Notes under the pieces: model-generated
What the model saw: only the letters and a program-made list of their open reading frames with translations
Database searches by the model: none
Told to the model about the DNA's origin: nothing
Shown: positions 1 to 7,592 of the stretch, in pieces
Position numbering within the stretch: position 1 is the stretch's first letter
Layout: every line of letters begins with the position of its first letter
Translations under genes and position numbers: made by a program
DNA from: Lachnospiraceae bacterium
GTDB lineage: Bacteria > Bacillota > Clostridia > Lachnospirales > Lachnospiraceae
Reading direction: 5' to 3'
Length of the DNA: 64,000 nt
NCBI GenBank assembly: GCA_902363665.1
Contig: CABJAW010000018.1
Coordinates: 1-64,000, forward strand

Positions 1-56
1 TATCCTCTACCATACGTAAGCTCATTTTGATTTATATTAAAAATATCTTTTTCCAT
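1..56 (-). CDS. Possible start of a leftward, leaderless gene (partial)
   Basis: An open frame starts with ATG at 56 and runs off the left edge, giving 18 codons beginning MEKDIFNINQNELTYGRG. There is no ribosome binding site, but a good promoter (TTTACA, 17 bp, TATAAT) lies so close that the predicted transcript start falls on the A of the ATG. A leaderless mRNA is therefore possible. The stretch is too short to assign a family, and the real start may lie outside the window. Confidence 0.25.
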   Translation of the reverse strand, partial: MEKDIFNINQNELTYGRG

Positions 57-62
57 ATAGGT

Positions 63-91
63 ATTATACCATACGCATCCATTTATGTAAA
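63..91 (-). promoter_or_regulatory. Sigma-A-type promoter reading off the left edge
   Basis: The minus strand carries TTTACA (86-91), a 17-bp spacer and a perfect TATAAT (63-68). It directs transcription leftwards, away from the MATE gene. Confidence 0.55.
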
Positions 92-111
92 CATTTGTTC
101 TGATGTTTTAC

Positions 112-163
112 AAAAAAATTGGCGCGTCTAACTCATCACTGAAGTAACGAGAATGCGACGCGC
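112..163 (-). terminator. Rho-independent terminator of the MATE operon
   Basis: GCGCGTC (minus-strand copy at 157-163) pairs with GACGCGC (122-128) across a partly structured loop and is followed on the minus strand by a run of seven T (112-118). It lies just after the stop codon of the MATE gene. Confidence 0.65.
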
Positions 164-169
164 AGTTAT

Positions 170-1543
170 TCAACGGTAATGCCGCTCCTTCTGCCGCTCC
201 AGCCCGTGCATCCAGTCCGCCCTGTGATAGTAGATAAAAAACAGGATCCCCGACAGCGTCCATGTGATCGGATACGCCCAGAAGACGACATCTATAATCG
301 GATTGAGATGCACCGCAAGCGACACGTACGGCACACGCAGCAGACACCAGCACAGCAGCATCACAAACATCGGTACAGACGATTTGCCTGCCCCGCGCAT
401 GATTCCTGCCGTACAGTGTGAGTAGGCCATCAGGAAATAAAACGGCGTGACGATGTGTGCCTGCTTTGTCCCGTAGGCGATGACCTCCGGATCATTATTA
501 AAAAAGGAGATCAGCACCGGCATCGTCACATACAGTACAAGACCGATCAGCTCGGTCAGGGTCATGCCGCACAGAACACCGAACCGCGCACCTTTTCTGA
601 CACGGTCGTACTTCCCCGCACCGAGGTTCTGGCTGATGAATGTCGTCAGAGCCATCGAGAAGCAGGTGACCGGAAGCGCCGCAAATCCTTCCACTTTCGA
701 ATATGCGCCGCAGCCCGCCATCGCAATTTTTCCGAAACTGTTAATATTTGACTGAATAAATACATTTGCGATCGAGATTACGGAATTCTGGATTCCGGCC
801 GGCAGACCGTTCGTGATGATCTGACGAAGCATAAACGGATTCAGCTGAATGCACCGAAGCGATACACGGTATTCCTCCGGGCTTTTTCTCGTCAGGCGGT
901 ACAGACAGAGCGCCGCGCTGACAAACTGTGAAATCGCCGTTGCGGCAGCCGCCGAGGCAACGCCGAAATGGAACACACCGATAAACACCAGATCCAGCAC
1001 GATATTTACCACTGACGAAAAGATCAGATAATACAGCGGGTGGCGGCTGTCACCAACCGACTGCAGAATTCCGACGAAATTGTTGTAGAGCACAAAGCCG
1101 AGCGAGCCGAGGAAATAGATGCGGAAGTACGCGGTGGATTCCGGCAGTACCTCGATCGGTGTCTTCATCCACACGAGCATGCGCGGTGCCAGCAGAAGCC
1201 CTGCGACCATCAGCGCCAGTCCGCACAGAATACCGAATCCTACCGTCGTGTGAATCGCCTTCTGCAGCTCTTTTATTTCCCGTGCGCCGTAGTACCTTGC
1301 GATCACCACACCAGCGCCGACTGCAAGTCCGTTAAAAAAACCGACCAGCAGAAAGATCAGGCTGCCAGACGAACTGACCGCCGCCAGGGCATTGCTCCCA
1401 AGCAGATTTCCGACAATCAGAGAGTCCGCCGTATTATAAAACTGCTGGAACAGATTGCCCAGAAACAGCGGAAATGCAAACGCAAGCATTTTTTTCCAGA
1501 TGGAACCCTCTGTGAGCAGTGTTTTTGAATTTGTTTCTGACAT
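170..1543 (-). CDS. MATE family multidrug/cation antiporter
   Basis: This 457-residue polytopic membrane protein has the usual length and twelve-helix pattern of MATE exporters. The N-terminal signature is typical: FPLFLGNLFQQFYNTADSLI followed by GNLLGSNALAAV, and the second half repeats the fold. Members use a Na+ or H+ gradient to expel cationic drugs and metabolites; the substrate cannot be read from sequence. The ATG at 1543 was chosen because a GGGGG-type ribosome binding site precedes it; a frame extending upstream lacks one. It follows the patatin-like gene by about 20 bp and is probably co-transcribed with it, ending at the hairpin at 112-163. Confidence 0.92.
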   Translation of the reverse strand: MSETNSKTLLTEGSIWKKMLAFAFPLFLGNLFQQFYNTADSLIVGNLLGSNALAAVSSSGSLIFLLVGFFNGLAVGAGVVIARYYGAREIKELQKAIHTTVGFGILCGLALMVAGLLLAPRMLVWMKTPIEVLPESTAYFRIYFLGSLGFVLYNNFVGILQSVGDSRHPLYYLIFSSVVNIVLDLVFIGVFHFGVASAAAATAISQFVSAALCLYRLTRKSPEEYRVSLRCIQLNPFMLRQIITNGLPAGIQNSVISIANVFIQSNINSFGKIAMAGCGAYSKVEGFAALPVTCFSMALTTFISQNLGAGKYDRVRKGARFGVLCGMTLTELIGLVLYVTMPVLISFFNNDPEVIAYGTKQAHIVTPFYFLMAYSHCTAGIMRGAGKSSVPMFVMLLCWCLLRVPYVSLAVHLNPIIDVVFWAYPITWTLSGILFFIYYHRADWMHGLERQKERHYR

Positions 1544-1563
1544 GTTTTTTCTTTTTCCCCCAC

Positions 1564-2454
1564 CTATCTCAGCAGCCGCTTCCGGCTCACACACTCTTCC
1601 CGTTTTTCAATCCACTCATGCAGCCGCGGATAGAGACGCTCTGCCTCCTCGTAGCCATGCCAGTAGAAATCCTCCAGCTTCTCCAGATCGCGCTCCGTAC
1701 GGCTGACACATGTGGCGGTCGGACGGATCACAAATACCATTCCCTTTTTCTCCAGACGCTCGATCAGATCCAGCGTACGGTTGTATGCATGACTGCGCTG
1801 CGCCAGTGCTTTTATGAGGTTGGGATATTTTCGATACCAGATTTTTGCCATCCGGATGACCGCATCGGTCTTTTCTTCTTTATAATAGCCTTTTCTTCTG
1901 GTCAGAATAATAATATTGTGATCGAAGCCATCGGCAATCGCCTTACGCACCGGAATTGAATCCGCGATGCCGCCGTCCAGCATCGGAACTCCGTCCAAGT
2001 CTACCATTGGAGCACCGAACGGAAGGCTGGACGATGCCCGGCAGGCGTTCATCAGCCGCGCTTTGTCGCGGTATTCCTCGATGAATTCTGCTTTTCCGGT
2101 GATACAGTTCGTGACCGCCAGAAGGCATCTGGTCGGGGATTTTACGTATGTCTCAAAATCAAACGGATACAGATGATTCGGGAATTCATCGAAGATCAGA
2201 TCCATATTCATGAAATACTTCGTATGCATCAGCGTCTTAACACCATACAGCTCATTGTCGAGCTGTGCATCCAGCATACACTCCTTGGTCCGAAGGATCT
2301 GATTGGAAACGTAATCAACTGCATTGCAGGCTCCGGCAGATACTCCGATCACATACGGCAGTTCCACCTTTTTTTCCATCAGATAATCCAGCACGCCACT
2401 TGTAAAAATACCTCTCTGGCCGCCGCCCTCCAGAATCATTCCTGCTTTTTTCAT
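1564..2454 (-). CDS. Patatin-like phospholipase/esterase (YjjU type)
   Basis: This 296-residue protein shows the full set of patatin motifs. These are a glycine-rich oxyanion loop GGGQRG (residues 10-15), the nucleophile elbow GVSAG with Ser39, and the catalytic dyad aspartate in DGG (Asp160). It has no signal peptide, so it probably acts in the cytoplasm or on the inner membrane face as a lipid acyl hydrolase. It resembles the YjjU/RssA group of bacterial patatins. ATG 2454 is preceded by AAAGGCGGG. The MATE gene follows within 20 bp, suggesting a two-gene operon; a functional link between them is not obvious. Confidence 0.88.
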   Translation of the reverse strand: MKKAGMILEGGGQRGIFTSGVLDYLMEKKVELPYVIGVSAGACNAVDYVSNQILRTKECMLDAQLDNELYGVKTLMHTKYFMNMDLIFDEFPNHLYPFDFETYVKSPTRCLLAVTNCITGKAEFIEEYRDKARLMNACRASSSLPFGAPMVDLDGVPMLDGGIADSIPVRKAIADGFDHNIIILTRRKGYYKEEKTDAVIRMAKIWYRKYPNLIKALAQRSHAYNRTLDLIERLEKKGMVFVIRPTATCVSRTERDLEKLEDFYWHGYEEAERLYPRLHEWIEKREECVSRKRLLR

Positions 2455-2618
2455 ATCCCTGTCCCGCCTTTCTATCATCAGAGCGGATTCTGTATTCCGC
2501 TTTGCAGCACAGCGGTACAACCACACCGCTGATTTATTTCTACCTTGTTTTTGCCTGTTTTTCTCAGTACTCAAACAGTATAGCACAAAAAAATTTTAAT
2601 TTCTATCCCGGAGCATCA

Positions 2619-2654
2619 GAGAAAGAAACATCCTCCGTTTTTATCCGGAGGATG
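2619..2654 (-). terminator. Terminator behind the exported trigger-factor-like gene
   Basis: CATCCTCCG and CGGAGGATG form a perfect 9-bp stem with an 8-nt loop. On the minus strand it is followed by TTTCTTTCTC. It lies 33 bp beyond the stop codon of the foldase gene. Confidence 0.65.
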
Positions 2655-2687
2655 CTCTGGTTCTGTTTTCCGTATATTCGGCTGTCT

Positions 2688-4022
2688 TTATTCGGCTGCT
2701 TCTGTGGACGCCTCAGTGGCTGCTTCTGTAGCTGCCTCGGTTCCATCTTCCGCAGCTTCTGTCTGCGCCTCGGTACCGGCTTCTGTTCCTGCTTCTGCAG
2801 TTTCTTCCTCTGCCGCCTCTGTGGATGCTTCCGTTTCCGTTGTCTCTTCTACCGTTGTGTTCTCTTCCAGAAAATCCAGCACCTTATCCTGCAGTGCGCT
2901 GATGCGGATCGTATCCTCATCATACGCTGCTTTCAGATCATCCACGGAATCATATCCGTACGTATCTGCATACCTCTGGCAAGCTGCTTCGTAATCATCA
3001 TCGCTGACCTCAATGCCTTCTTTTTCTGCGATCGCTTTCAGGTACATCTCTGCATCCAGGTTCTGCTTTACTACATTCAGTGCTTCTTCATTGAACTGCT
3101 CCTCGGTCATTCCGAAATAGTTCTGCAGAAGATCTGCATATTCCATATCATACTGGGATGCCATCTGTTTGTATGCGTTCTGCATATTTGTGAGGCCATA
3201 ATCCAGCATCTCCTGCGGATAATCCCTGACCGTGGAGTTTGCGCTGATCTGAGAGAGAATATCCGACTTGATCTCGCTGTCACGGGAATCCTCTTTGTTC
3301 TTTATCAGCGTTTCTTTCACAGATTCCTTGTATGCGTCCACATCCGTGTACTCACCGTCTGTGATGGTGCTTACCAGATCCGAAGTCAGTTCTTTCATAC
3401 GCTTTACGGAATTGACGGTTACCGTAAATACAGTCTCTTTTCCTGCCAGTTCCTCAGACGGATAGGATTCCGGGAAGGTCAGTGTCAGATCTACGGTATC
3501 ACCGATCTTGACACCTACCAGGCCATCCTCAAATCCATCGATAAATGTGCCGGAACCGATCTCCAGATCGTATCCCTTTGCGGTGCCGCCGTCAAATGCC
3601 TCTCCGTCCAGCTTGCCGACATAATCGATATTTGCGGTGTCGCCCTCTTCTACGGTACCTTCGGTCACATCTTCCATCGCATCGCTGCCTGCGTTGGCAC
3701 TGATCTGAGCAAGAATTTCTTCATCTGTCACTTCAATCGGAGCGATCTTTACTGTCAGTCCCTTATACTCGCCCAGTTCCACATAATCCGATGCTGTATA
3801 ATCCGGACGCGGCACCTTCTCATATGTCTCCTCGGTGTCCGCTTCAGTACTGTTCTCCGCTGCCTCCGTCGCTGCTTCGGCTGCTGCCTCTGTATCTGCT
3901 GCCTCCGTCGCTGCTTCAGTCACTGCCTCTGTCTCTTCCGCCATCACAGCCGGTGCACCAGCAGATGCAGTTGCCAGGCATACGGTACATGCCAGAATCG
4001 CCATAAGATTTCTTTTTTTCAT
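2688..4022 (-). CDS. Exported trigger-factor-like FKBP peptidyl-prolyl isomerase
   Basis: This 444-residue protein begins with a signal peptide ending near VMA-EE (residue 29). A Thr/Glu/Ala-rich linker follows (about 30-66), then an FKBP-type PPIase domain (about 125-207, with NIDYVGKLDGEAFDGG and GFEDGLVGVKIGD). A trigger-factor-like C-terminal region comes next (about 210-390), and a second TEA-rich tail ends the protein (about 395-444). It lacks the N-terminal ribosome-binding domain of cytosolic Tig and has no lipobox. The likely role is a secreted or wall-associated foldase, comparable in job to PrsA. The flanking TEA stretches probably act as wall-spanning spacers. It is a single-gene unit with its own promoter and terminator. 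Confidence 0.85.
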   Translation of the reverse strand: MKKRNLMAILACTVCLATASAGAPAVMAEETEAVTEAATEAADTEAAAEAATEAAENSTEADTEETYEKVPRPDYTASDYVELGEYKGLTVKIAPIEVTDEEILAQISANAGSDAMEDVTEGTVEEGDTANIDYVGKLDGEAFDGGTAKGYDLEIGSGTFIDGFEDGLVGVKIGDTVDLTLTFPESYPSEELAGKETVFTVTVNSVKRMKELTSDLVSTITDGEYTDVDAYKESVKETLIKNKEDSRDSEIKSDILSQISANSTVRDYPQEMLDYGLTNMQNAYKQMASQYDMEYADLLQNYFGMTEEQFNEEALNVVKQNLDAEMYLKAIAEKEGIEVSDDDYEAACQRYADTYGYDSVDDLKAAYDEDTIRISALQDKVLDFLEENTTVEETTETEASTEAAEEETAEAGTEAGTEAQTEAAEDGTEAATEAATEASTEAAE

Positions 4023-4099
4023 AGTTAAGCCCTCTCTTTATCTTTGATCTATTATCCGTTCGGTAGCTGTTTTTATCAAATCTACGCGATATCTACGCC

Positions 4100-4108
4100 A
4101 TTATAGCA
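4100..4108 (-). promoter_or_regulatory. Extended -10 promoter of the foldase gene
   Basis: The minus strand reads TGCTATAAT, a perfect TGnTATAAT extended -10, about 80 bp upstream of the start codon. No good -35 is visible, as expected for extended -10 promoters. Confidence 0.5.
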
Positions 4109-4223
4109 TATCCGTTTTTACTTTTGCACCGGGTTCTCTCTTTTTTAAGAAAAATCACAGAATTTACACAGAACTGAATTTTGCAAATCTGCTCATTTAC
4201 ACTTCTTCGTTCTTACGAACATC

Positions 4224-4252
4224 TGTACATTCGCAGAAGATTCTGTTATACT
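4224..4252 (+). promoter_or_regulatory. Promoter of the type I toxin mRNA
   Basis: TGTACA (4224-4229), a 17-bp spacer and TATACT (4247-4252) with a TG extension at 4244-4245. The predicted transcript start is near 4259, giving a leader of about 80 nt in front of the toxin. Confidence 0.65.
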
Positions 4253-4280
4253 CTTCTTACGGAAAGTCAGAACACAAAAA

Positions 4281-4332
4281 AGGCGGCCTATCCTCTTCGG
4301 AGGGACAGCCCTCCAGACGAAAGAAAGGAGGG
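4281..4332 (+). promoter_or_regulatory. Structured leader of the toxin mRNA with a sequesterable ribosome binding site
   Basis: CCCTCC at 4309-4314 can pair with GGAGGG at 4299-4304 (4-nt loop) or with the toxin's own Shine-Dalgarno GGAGGG at 4327-4332, so the two pairings exclude each other. Further upstream GGCGGC (4282-4287) can pair with GCCGCC just after the toxin stop (4431-4436). GGCCTATCCT can pair, with one G-U, with the AGGGTAGGCC stretch near 4497-4506. Such end-to-end pairing is a hallmark of type I toxin mRNAs held untranslated. The pairings were found by eye, not by folding. Confidence 0.45.
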
Positions 4333-4338
4333 ATGCCG

Positions 4339-4431
4339 ATGTACGTTACATACACTGATCTGATTCAGTTTAGTATCTTCATCGTTGCTCTCGTTGGATT
4401 GTGCTACACGATCTTCGGAGCAAAAAAATAG
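4339..4431 (+). CDS. Type I toxin, 30-residue Hol-Tox/TxpA-like membrane peptide
   Basis: The peptide is MYVTYTDLIQFSI followed by FIVALVGLCYTIFGAKK. It has a short polar head containing the D-L-I-Q-F motif, one hydrophobic helix (about residues 9-26) and a basic tail. This matches the putative holin-like toxin family known from Firmicutes type I toxin-antitoxin loci, whose members damage the membrane when not silenced. A strong GGAGGG lies 6 nt upstream of this ATG. An in-frame ATG at 4333 abuts the GGAGGG and is too close to be used efficiently. The gene has its own promoter and is overlapped at its 3' end by a convergent antisense transcript. It is too short for normal gene callers. Confidence 0.8.
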   Translation: MYVTYTDLIQFSIFIVALVGLCYTIFGAKK

Positions 4432-4458
4432 CCGCCCACTACCGCCATAGTGAACGGC
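4422..4458 (-). terminator. Terminator of the antitoxin RNA
   Basis: On the minus strand GCCGTTCACTA pairs with TAGTGGGCGGC (11 bp including two G-U pairs, 6-nt loop TGGCGG). It is followed by TA and a run of seven T. The stem lies directly after the toxin stop codon. Confidence 0.75.
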
Positions 4459-4532
4459 TGATGCTGTAGAGCATCAAAGCATTTCATTTTTATCGGAGGG
4501 TAGGCCGTATGTCTCTGGCTTTCCCTTTTTGT
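4422..4532 (-). ncRNA. Predicted antisense antitoxin RNA (about 110 nt)
   Basis: A promoter on the opposite strand (4539-4567) predicts a start near 4532. A classic terminator at 4422-4458 stops the RNA just inside the last codons of the toxin gene. The RNA would pair with the toxin mRNA's 3' end, including the segment proposed to pair with the mRNA 5' end. This geometry (convergent, 3'-overlapping, independently terminated) is that of TxpA/RatA-type modules. Existence of the RNA is inferred from promoter and terminator only. Confidence 0.65.
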
Positions 4533-4538
4533 ATCTGT

Positions 4539-4567
4539 AGTATACTACAGACGCTTCTTAAATTCAA
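4539..4567 (-). promoter_or_regulatory. Promoter of the antitoxin RNA
   Basis: Minus strand TTGAAT (4562-4567), a 17-bp spacer and TATACT (4539-4544). The -10 lies inside a perfect 18-bp palindrome (4534-4551), TCTGTAGTA followed by TACTACAGA. Confidence 0.6.
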
Positions 4568-4652
4568 GTCTTTTGCTTCCTTAAATTACGATTATCATCG
4601 AAATACACGCCGGTCCCAGCCGTTTTGCATTGCTTTTCATTTTCTTTTCCTC

Positions 4653-6587
4653 TTACAGCGCCCGCATCCAGACGATCATCTCGCCCTCGCCGCGGTTGTT
4701 CCAGTACGGATACGGAACAGCGGTAAATTCCACGTCCTCAAGCTCCGGCTTGCGCAGTCCGTAAAGGCCGCCCTTCCAGGAGGATTCCACGCCGCGTTTT
4801 CCTTTTCCTTTGATGACCACACAGCCGCCAAACAGCTCTGAGCGCTCCTCTCCAAGCGGTGCGTCGGTATCCGGGAAAATCCACGGAAGATTGGAACCGT
4901 TGTCGCACTCCTCCAGGCAGTATACGAGCGGTCCGCGCATGATCGCTGCCTTTCCGGCATCGGCACGCACCTGCGGATTTGCATAAACGTAGTGCGCCGG
5001 TGTCTCAAATGCAACCTCGACGCGGCAGTCCTTCTCCACGTGCAGCTTCCAGTAACCGTTTTCCGTGCGGCTTCCGACTGCTTCTCCACCGACCGTCATG
5101 TGATAATTTTCTGCGTAATCCGGCACACGCACAAGCAGATCCATTCCACTCTCCGGCACATTCGAAAATGCAAATCGAACGCTCGGCTCCCACGGGAAAC
5201 GGGTTTCCATGCAGACCTGCGTTGCCGGTCCGTCCCCAAAAGCGATCTCCGTTGTGTTTGATACAAAAAGATTAACATACAGTTCACGTTTCTTATCATC
5301 CACCGAGTAAATATACTGGCCAAGCGATGCCAGCGTCCGCGCGATATTCGGCGGGCAGCACGCTACGCCGAACCATTTCTGACGGATCGGTTTGACATGC
5401 TTTTTGGAAGTGCCCGGCATGCAGGCAGGCGGCCATACCTCCAGCGGATTTACATAGAAGAAGCTCTTTCCGTCAAGCGCAATACCCGCAAGGACCGTAT
5501 TGTAAAGTGCCCGCTCCACAACGTCCGCATAGCGGGCTTCCTTTGTGATCTGATTCATCCGCATGCCGAACATGGCAAGTCCGATTGATGCACAGCTCTC
5601 CGAATAATTGTACTCATTCGGCAGGTCGTAATCGACCGTAAAACGCTCCAGGTGCCCAGAGGAGCCGATACCACCGGTTAAATACATGCGCTTCTGTGTG
5701 ATATTCTCCCACAGCGTCTCGCAGGCTTTTTTCAGGCCGTCATCGTCGTACGCTTCCGCCAGATCTGCCATCGCGCTGTAGAGGTAAACGGCACGCACTG
5801 CATGGCCTTCTGCCGTCTTCAGTTCGCGCACCGGACGGTCTGACTGTGAATAGGCCGGCGTATAATCCACAAACTCCGGAAAGATCATCTTATAATCCGG
5901 CCGGCCCATTTCCTTCATAAAATAATTTTCTCCGACACCGCGTGCATCGATGAAATATTTTGCCAGATCAAGGTATTTCTGGTTGCCGGTCACACGGTAC
6001 AGCTTCACAAGTCCGATCTCGACCTCTTCATGCCCCGGATAACCGTGAATTTTTCCTTCCTCTGTGCCAAAGGTATCGGCGATCAGATCAGCAAAACGGC
6101 ACATGCAGTCCAGGAATTTCCGTTTTCCGGTGCCTTCATAATAAGCAACCGCCGCCTCCATCAGATGTCCGGCTGTATAAAGCTCGTGGCCTTCACACAG
6201 GTCGCTCCACCGTCTGTCTGGTTCCTTGATCGTAAAATACGTGTTGATGTAACCATCCTCACACTGAGCCTCCGCAATCAGGTCAATGACCTCATCCGCC
6301 GTCTTCTCAAGCGCCTCGTCCGGATAACATGCAAGCGAAAATCCGACTGCTTCCAGCCATTTTGCCACGTCAGTATCCTGAAATACTGCACCGTAGAATT
6401 CGCCCGCGCTTCTGCCTGCCGCAATGCGGAAGTTCTCCAGGCAATGGCTCGACTCCGCATCCGGAATCCGGTCATTCATTGCCTCCCACTGATACGGAAT
6501 GATCGCATTTCTTACCAGGTCCACGTGTTTCGACCAGAACGGATCACTGATCTGAATGGTCTTTAAGTCAAGGGAATGTAAACGCAT
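4653..6587 (-). CDS. GH127 family beta-L-arabinofuranosidase
   Basis: The 644-residue protein is of GH127 (formerly DUF1680) type. The zinc-cysteine catalytic site is visible: Glu330 and Cys332 in YSESCASIG, and Cys410-Cys411 in GVACCPPNIAR. These sit at nearly the same positions as Glu338, Cys340, Cys417 and Cys418 of Bifidobacterium HypBA1. Family members release L-arabinose from beta-1,2 arabino-oligosaccharides of plant hydroxyproline-rich glycoproteins. There is no signal peptide, so the substrate must be imported first. ATG 6587 was chosen for its AGGAG site; upstream in-frame codons run through a repeat. No transporter or regulator of its own is adjacent, so it may be an isolated accessory enzyme. 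Confidence 0.9.
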   Translation of the reverse strand: MRLHSLDLKTIQISDPFWSKHVDLVRNAIIPYQWEAMNDRIPDAESSHCLENFRIAAGRSAGEFYGAVFQDTDVAKWLEAVGFSLACYPDEALEKTADEVIDLIAEAQCEDGYINTYFTIKEPDRRWSDLCEGHELYTAGHLMEAAVAYYEGTGKRKFLDCMCRFADLIADTFGTEEGKIHGYPGHEEVEIGLVKLYRVTGNQKYLDLAKYFIDARGVGENYFMKEMGRPDYKMIFPEFVDYTPAYSQSDRPVRELKTAEGHAVRAVYLYSAMADLAEAYDDDGLKKACETLWENITQKRMYLTGGIGSSGHLERFTVDYDLPNEYNYSESCASIGLAMFGMRMNQITKEARYADVVERALYNTVLAGIALDGKSFFYVNPLEVWPPACMPGTSKKHVKPIRQKWFGVACCPPNIARTLASLGQYIYSVDDKKRELYVNLFVSNTTEIAFGDGPATQVCMETRFPWEPSVRFAFSNVPESGMDLLVRVPDYAENYHMTVGGEAVGSRTENGYWKLHVEKDCRVEVAFETPAHYVYANPQVRADAGKAAIMRGPLVYCLEECDNGSNLPWIFPDTDAPLGEERSELFGGCVVIKGKGKRGVESSWKGGLYGLRKPELEDVEFTAVPYPYWNNRGEGEMIVWMRAL

Positions 6588-6705
6588 AAGTTTGTCTCCT
6601 TTTCTTTCGTTTCTGCAGCCTCCGGCTGCTGTTTTCGCATATCCGACAAAATTTGTGACAGCATTTTCTGTACGCCTGACAGACTTCCTGCGGAGCTTCT
6701 GCCAG

Positions 6706-6737
6706 TAAAACGGACATTCGCAATCCGCTTCGCGACC
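6706..6737. repeat. Family A palindromic repeat, copy 1 (with copy 2 at 6887-6914)
   Basis: AAACGGACATTCGCAATCCGCTT followed by CGCG, an imperfect copy of the AAGCGGAT/ATCCGCTT hairpin repeat found throughout the window. A second copy starting AAAGCAGATATTCGC lies at 6887-6914. Both sit in the 425-bp gap between the GH127 gene and the membrane protein gene; apart from these, a DnaA-like box and a promoter, nothing else is recognised there. Confidence 0.7.
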
Positions 6738-6796
6738 TGTGTTCATTTTCACGCAGTTTCAGACACTGTCCACACTTTCCACGAAATTGCCGGAAC

Positions 6797-6805
6797 TTAT
6801 CCACA
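6797..6805 (+). other. Consensus DnaA box TTATCCACA
   Basis: A perfect match to TTATCCACA in an intergenic region. A single copy is expected by chance about once per 130 kb per strand, so it is weak evidence alone. Confidence 0.3.
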
Positions 6806-6951
6806 GTGTACCATAGATTTCTCCTCTTTCCAAGTATGAGACTGTCTCCCCCCAAAGATCAAAATAGCCCTGATCCCTTCTGAGCCAAAGCAGATATTCG
6901 CAATCCGCTTCGCGCCTTCCTTCCCTCCCCGATTTTTCCGTCACTTACTGC

Positions 6952-6980
6952 TTGCACTTTCCATGGAACAATGCTAAAAT
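6952..6980 (+). promoter_or_regulatory. Promoter of the small membrane protein gene
   Basis: TTGCAC (6952-6957), a 17-bp spacer and TAAAAT (6975-6980), 32 bp before the start codon at 7013. Confidence 0.6.
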
Positions 6981-7012
6981 ATGGTTTGAATTCTGTTTGT
7001 GGGAGGGTACAT

Positions 7013-7528
7013 ATGTCGACATTTCTCAAGGTATTACTGGTTATCCTGATTATTCTTGTCATCGCACTCGTTGTCCTCTACTTCGTTGGCCGGAAGATGC
7101 AGAAAAAGCAGATGGCACAGCAGGAACAGATGGAGGCTGCAAAGCAGACCGTCAGTATGCTGATCATCGATAAAAAACGAATGCCCATCAAGGAAGCGGG
7201 ACTTCCGCAGATGGTCATCGATCAGACGCCAAAGCTTATGCGCCGTTCCAAGCTTCCGATTGTAAAGGCGAAAGTTGGACCGAGAATCATGACACTCGTT
7301 GCAGACGCAGCGATCTTCGACACCATTCCGGTGAAAAAAGAAGTCAAAGCCGTTGTCAGCGGTATTTACATCATGGAAGTACGCGGCGTGCGCGGACCGC
7401 TCGAAGCTCCGCCAAAGAAAAAATCCATGATGCAGAAGCTCCGTGCAAAGCTCTCTAAAGCCCAGAAAGAGCTTGAGGCCGAAGAATCAAAATCAAAAAA
7501 TCAGAAGGCAAAGAAAAAAAGTAAATAA
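7013..7528 (+). CDS. Membrane-anchored conserved hypothetical protein
   Basis: The protein has 171 residues. One N-terminal transmembrane helix (about 5-26, LKVLLVILIILVIALVVLYF) is followed by a basic cytoplasmic coiled segment, a compact beta-rich core (about 45-125) and a Lys/Glu-rich tail. ATG 7013 follows GGGAGGG at a good distance; an in-frame ATG at 6971 has no site. I do not recognise a functional domain. It is a monocistronic gene with a clear promoter and terminator. It may be a membrane-bound adaptor, but no function is assigned. Confidence 0.75.
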   Translation: MSTFLKVLLVILIILVIALVVLYFVGRKMQKKQMAQQEQMEAAKQTVSMLIIDKKRMPIKEAGLPQMVIDQTPKLMRRSKLPIVKAKVGPRIMTLVADAAIFDTIPVKKEVKAVVSGIYIMEVRGVRGPLEAPPKKKSMMQKLRAKLSKAQKELEAEESKSKNQKAKKKSK

Positions 7529-7542
7529 ACCAGTATAAAAAA

Positions 7543-7578
7543 GGCTCCGTGGGGATTCCACGAAGTCTTTTCTTTTTC
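7543..7578 (+). terminator. Rho-independent terminator
   Basis: A ten-position stem (7543-7552 with 7558-7567, one mismatch and one G-T) around a GGATT loop, followed by TTTTCTTTTTC. It lies 15 bp behind the membrane protein gene. Confidence 0.7.
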
Positions 7579-7592
7579 TCTTTCTGCACACT

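Noticed and set aside
2502..4028. 508-codon Cys/Phe/Arg-rich frame on the plus strand
   Set aside because: It is the exact antisense of the foldase gene; its composition (runs of Cys, Arg, Phe) is the mirror of the TEA repeats, and there is no ribosome binding site.
4509..4841. Plus-strand frame starting MSLAFPF behind a GGAGGG
   Set aside because: It runs antisense into the GH127 gene and loses coding character after about 20 codons; the GGAGGG is better explained as part of the toxin mRNA 3' pairing region.
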